Of a stretch of 64,000 nt of DNA, positions 60,161-64,000 are shown piece by piece. The stretch covers positions 4,585,620 to 4,649,619 of the forward strand of contig NW_023503375.1 in NCBI RefSeq assembly GCF_014529535.1, read 5' to 3'. Below the pieces are notes generated by a model. The model was given only the letters and a program-made list of their open reading frames with translations, was not told the DNA's origin and searched no databases. Numbering within the stretch: the stretch's first letter is position 1; the number at the start of each line of letters is the position of its first letter. This DNA is from Bradysia coprophila (lineage: Eukaryota; Arthropoda; Insecta; Diptera; Sciaridae). Position numbers and translations under genes: made by a program.

Positions 60161-61734
60161 CAAAATTGACAGATCGGATAATTAGATAATTTCTATTTTC
60201 TCCCCTGTCAAAACAAGAGGAGAGAAAATAGACATTTTCACACCCGAACTGTCATCACACGAAGCGTCAACGAAACATCATTTTAAAAGTTTTAAAAAAG
60301 TTTGGTGAGTTTCAAAAGCATTCCGTCCAATAATGTATTGCTTGAAATAACTTGCAGTTTTACCAGCTGGTCCACTCATATAAGAACACTGTTCACAAAT
60401 TTTAATTCCTAATTTAAAAAAAAAAGTTTGTCATTATATCAGCTTGTCGGCTGCTCGACATAAAATTTGATCAACTCTTTATTGTACCGTACATTGAAGA
60501 ATCTATTGATGAAATTTTGCAACAAAATCTTTTATGCGAGGAAAATTGTGTTTGCTAATGCAACTTTATGCATCCGATCTACAGCTACTCAGCGTACCTT
60601 TCGAAATCGAAAAGAAACAATTCTTTCAATTGATTTTTTCTGACGTTGAGACGAAGCATTATGTTAAAATTGCATTAAGATACACAATGCGAAATGGTTG
60701 TTTTTTCACTGTAAAAATTTCCAGCCAGCAGCAAGATAGCATATTTACTTAAAACAAATGATATTTGACAAATTTTCATTTCTTTGCATAAAATAATGCA
60801 ACATTAGAACAAGTACATCAGAATTCTTTTTATATCGTCTTTTGAGGCAACGTAGTTTCCAGCAAAATTCAATTACGTTAAAAACTTCTCAAGAACTTAA
60901 CAACAGCGCAAATAATAATATTTTCATAAAAGTTACAATGCTTTTTCTTTTCGTTTTTACACCGTCAATGCAATATTTTATCTTCTTGAGTCATCATCAT
61001 CATATAATGCAATACTGTTTGGTCTAGGTGGTAGAGGAGACATTGTAGATTATAAACAACTACAATATAAGATTTTTTTCAATGGTTTTATCGCTACGCA
61101 ACTGTCTAGAGCTATGTGTTTATCCCTATAACAACTTTTACACACATAAAATAAAGAGGGGAAAAAAGTATGAAAAACTTTTGAAAAGCTTTTTCTCGGC
61201 GATATAATAAGATAACTGAATGAAAAGCCACAAAACCCTTTTGCGACTTATTCGAAACTTATTTCATTAATTCGTCGTCGGTATAGCATTTATTTATGTG
61301 GTGTAAATGGCAGTTGTATGTTAGTAGCAGATTAGCAGCAAAGTAATGTGGTTTATATTCGGAGTATAAACAGAGTGATTCATAAGTTCGTAATGGAATT
61401 ATTGTTCATTCCGTGTTGAGATTGAGAAAAGCAAATCGCTTGGTGAACAATAGTTATTTATGTCACTTAGTGATAAGTGACATCGTGGCCTCGTGTCATA
61501 ATAATACATCTAGAGTCTAATAAAGTACTTTGCACTCGATGTCATAAATAACTATTATGAAACTCAGTATCATAATGCTTGAAAACTGCGGACCTATAAT
61601 GCATAAAATGTTGTATGAATCTCGGTGCAAACTGCTTTATAAAGCACACGATGTGTATTTTTAGTACCTAATGAAGCACGTTTTTCTCGCTAGAAGCACG
61701 TTTTTCTTGCTAGAAGCAACGAAATTTGTACTTT
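60161..61734. other. intergenic
   Basis: Family B words ('TCTATTTTCTCCCCTGTCAA', 'GAGAGAAAATAGACATTTTC') continue to about 60,260. The 72-codon ORF at 60,534-60,752 is protein-like in composition but has no family signature. The rest is AT-rich with nothing recognised. Confidence 0.4.
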
Positions 61735-62650
61735 TCGTCATTTAGTTGAGAAAATTACTGTTTCATATGTGCACCGCTTTGCAATCTCCACTCAACATTC
61801 AATGACAAAATGACGTTTTGTCTGATGACAGTTGGGAGGAGAAAATGTTTATTTTCTCTCATCTTGTTTCGATAGGGAAATAGAAATTTTCTGTCTATTG
61901 ATGTTTTTTCGTGGAGAAAAACGGATAATCATACCTGGCACACATGAAAATCGTTGTGTCGACTCCTGGAAGAAATTAGTAAATTCCAACTCGCACTGTT
62001 CTGGCCGCAAAACTATGTTCTTGTTAGAATTTCCTTTTTTCTTCTATCGATAAAAAATAGTTATTTCTTTACCGAAGGGAGGAAATTAGAAATTCCAATA
62101 AGAGGACACAAGATTTCTATTTCCTCTTCACAAGAGAGAAAGTGTTGCGCTTTTCTAAGTAGAAATGTCATTCGACCAGTCGTCATCAAAACGTAATTTT
62201 CTCATGGTCTATTGTGGGGAGATGATAATGTAAATCACCCGAGGAGGTGTTGTTTGTGGTCAGAGCGTAGCTGAAGTTTCCTACCTTTTCCCGAGGTAAA
62301 CGTTTTTCACAACAAAGGCTCTTGAGGTTTCAATAGTCATTTTATCGTCTGTATTGTGAAAAAACCTATTTCATATGTGCACGTGCTGTGTCATTAACCT
62401 TATTTTCTACAGTCAAAAGCCCTTGAGAAAATGACATTTTGTGTGATGACAGTTCGGGAAGAGAATGCCTATTTTCTCCCCTCTTGTTTTGATATGGAAG
62501 GAAATAGAAATTTTCTCACCCAAACTGTCACATTTGTTGTTGTTTTGAAAAATTGTGCAACAAATTCATGTTTTGGTTTCGTGGAGAGAATCGATCAATC
62601 ACACCTCGAACACATCAAAAACGTTGTGTTCACCTTTCGCAAATAATTTG
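61735..62650. mobile_element. MITE family B, compound copies
   Basis: Two similar units in tandem. 'AAATGACGTTTTGTCTGATG' to about 62,170 is followed by 'AAATGACATTTTGTGTGATG' from 62,431. Both contain 'TGACAGTT(G/C)GG', 'TTTTCTC', 'GTGGAGA' and 'CACATGAAAATCGTTGTGTC'-like words. The 61.8-62.2 kb unit matches the 15.5-kb copy ('AGAAATGTCATTCGACCAGT'). Confidence 0.55.
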
Positions 62651-64000
62651 TTTATCGATTCTGTTCCTCGTCTTTGACTCGTAATTAACCAAAATTTCCC
62701 ACACGCAGATGCGCTCAGTATACTTTTATTCTCTTGCAAACTCTTGTAAATTTGAAAACATTAAATGTCGGTTGAACTACAGCTGTTTCTGAATGAAATT
62801 GTGTCCCTTGTGAACTCTCACATTCTGCAACTTGTAAACTCAATTTATCATCACCTTGCAGACGATGATGTTCCTAATTTATGCCATAGCATCTTCTGCT
62901 TCTTTTGGAATCATTCATCAAATATTACTTTTAAATGCATTAAATTACATTTGAGTGTAAGTGTCTTTGCATCAACTTGAAAAACTAATTTGTTGCAGTA
63001 ACATTCACAGTTCGTAATTGACTGCAATTCCGAAATAAAATGTAATTTTAACTTGTAAACTTCCCTCTGGTAATAAGTAAATACTTCAGCCGATACGCAT
63101 TTCATTAGTCTCATAAGTTAAAATTAAATTCTTCAAATTCCGTAACTGAATGAACGCACACCGAAAATATCTTCCACATTCATGTATGGTGCAAATCAAT
63201 CACCTCTCCTTGTATATATAAGGTATCTATATATCCAAAACGTATCCACATTCAGTCTCTTTCCCATTCAAGAGTGGAAAATTTACAATGGCACATAACT
63301 TTCACTAATTTTCGTAATTACATGAAGGGGTTTATAGGTGTCAAAATCAAAGTATACCCTTAAAACGGTTCAGTTACAATGCCCATCAAACTTGACATAA
63401 TATAAACAAGAACTTAGTCGTATTACTCCAATTACAGCAGATATTAAGCCCATCAACCAACCATTCATTCTTCAATCATTCAGTCTGTTCTTACCGATAT
63501 TTTAATGCACGTTCTTTATTGTATGTAACGTACCATTCTATATATTATGTGGATATCTGTTTGTGTTACAAAGTGTGTGTATAACTAAACCGAAACCATA
63601 TTTTAAATGTTGCCATAATTTGCCAAAGGTAAACTCATTGGGTCCCATGTATTCAAGGTTTGTTCGGTGTACTTTGAAAAGGTACAAGGGAATTCTTACA
63701 CCTTTTAACCCGAGCATTATGAATTTATTATATTATTATGTTGTAGTAAAACGTGATTGCCATGATAACATTTAATACGACATTGTTGACTTTGGCAGAT
63801 ACATACATAAACTGTAAAGATGTATAGGGCCATGCTATATTACCATGTACTTTTACATAAATTTATAATATGTCTCGCATGCTGCTATATAAATGGATGG
63901 AATTAGGAATGGGTGTATAGATGCCAAAGTATCCAGAAAACTAAGCGCACAAATTTTAAGTTGCCCGGAAAAATTACATTTCGGTGTCTGGAAGGAATTT
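62651..64000. other. intergenic to window end
   Basis: No gene recognised. A 71-codon plus ORF (62,765-62,980, starting MSVELQLFLNEIVSLVNSHI) is hydrophobic and helical-looking but has no family match. The last kilobase is AT-rich. Confidence 0.4.

Overview
The window is AT-rich eukaryotic DNA with short introns (59-79 bp), RNA polymerase III tRNA genes and many small inverted-repeat transposons. The phosphate carrier, two flight-muscle-style actins and compact gene structure point to an insect, most probably a fly or gnat (Diptera). I cannot place it further from sequence alone. Gene density is low: four protein genes are well supported or plausible, plus eight intact tRNA genes. Most of the rest is mobile-element debris.

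Layout. 0-12 kb: no host gene recognised. It holds TTAA-flanked MITEs, a 5'-truncated LINE fragment with a target-site duplication (771-1303), a 54-bp minisatellite (about 8.57-8.97 kb) and a probable LTR fossil (about 9.47-10.4 kb). 12.7-14.1 kb: the mitochondrial phosphate carrier on the minus strand, six coding exons, with a MITE just upstream of its start codon. 14-26 kb: intergenic, with two large palindromic elements, one of 1.32 kb with nearly identical 620-bp arms and one of 1.45 kb bounded by TTAA and carrying an internal 21/42-bp repeat array. 26-34 kb: a tRNA neighbourhood with three Arg(TCG), two Gly(TCC) and two Asp(GTC) genes, a duplicated 0.5-kb tRNA-Arg block, and several palindromes. 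35-48 kb: two muscle-type actin genes in the same orientation about 8 kb apart, with Tyr(GTA, intron-bearing) and two Lys(TTT) tRNA genes between them. 48-64 kb: mostly repeats, plus a two-exon gene at 57.6-57.8 kb for a 47-residue precursor of a small, strongly cationic secreted peptide, missed by single-frame ORF calling.

The carrier imports phosphate for mitochondrial ATP synthesis and the actins build thin filaments, so both suit energy-hungry muscle, but nothing here shows that they are co-regulated. The two actins share near-identical patches, including an intron, inside otherwise diverged sequence, which suggests gene conversion. The most novel item is the small cationic peptide gene. 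The most striking structures are the two long palindromes and the recurring TTAA-flanked MITE families.
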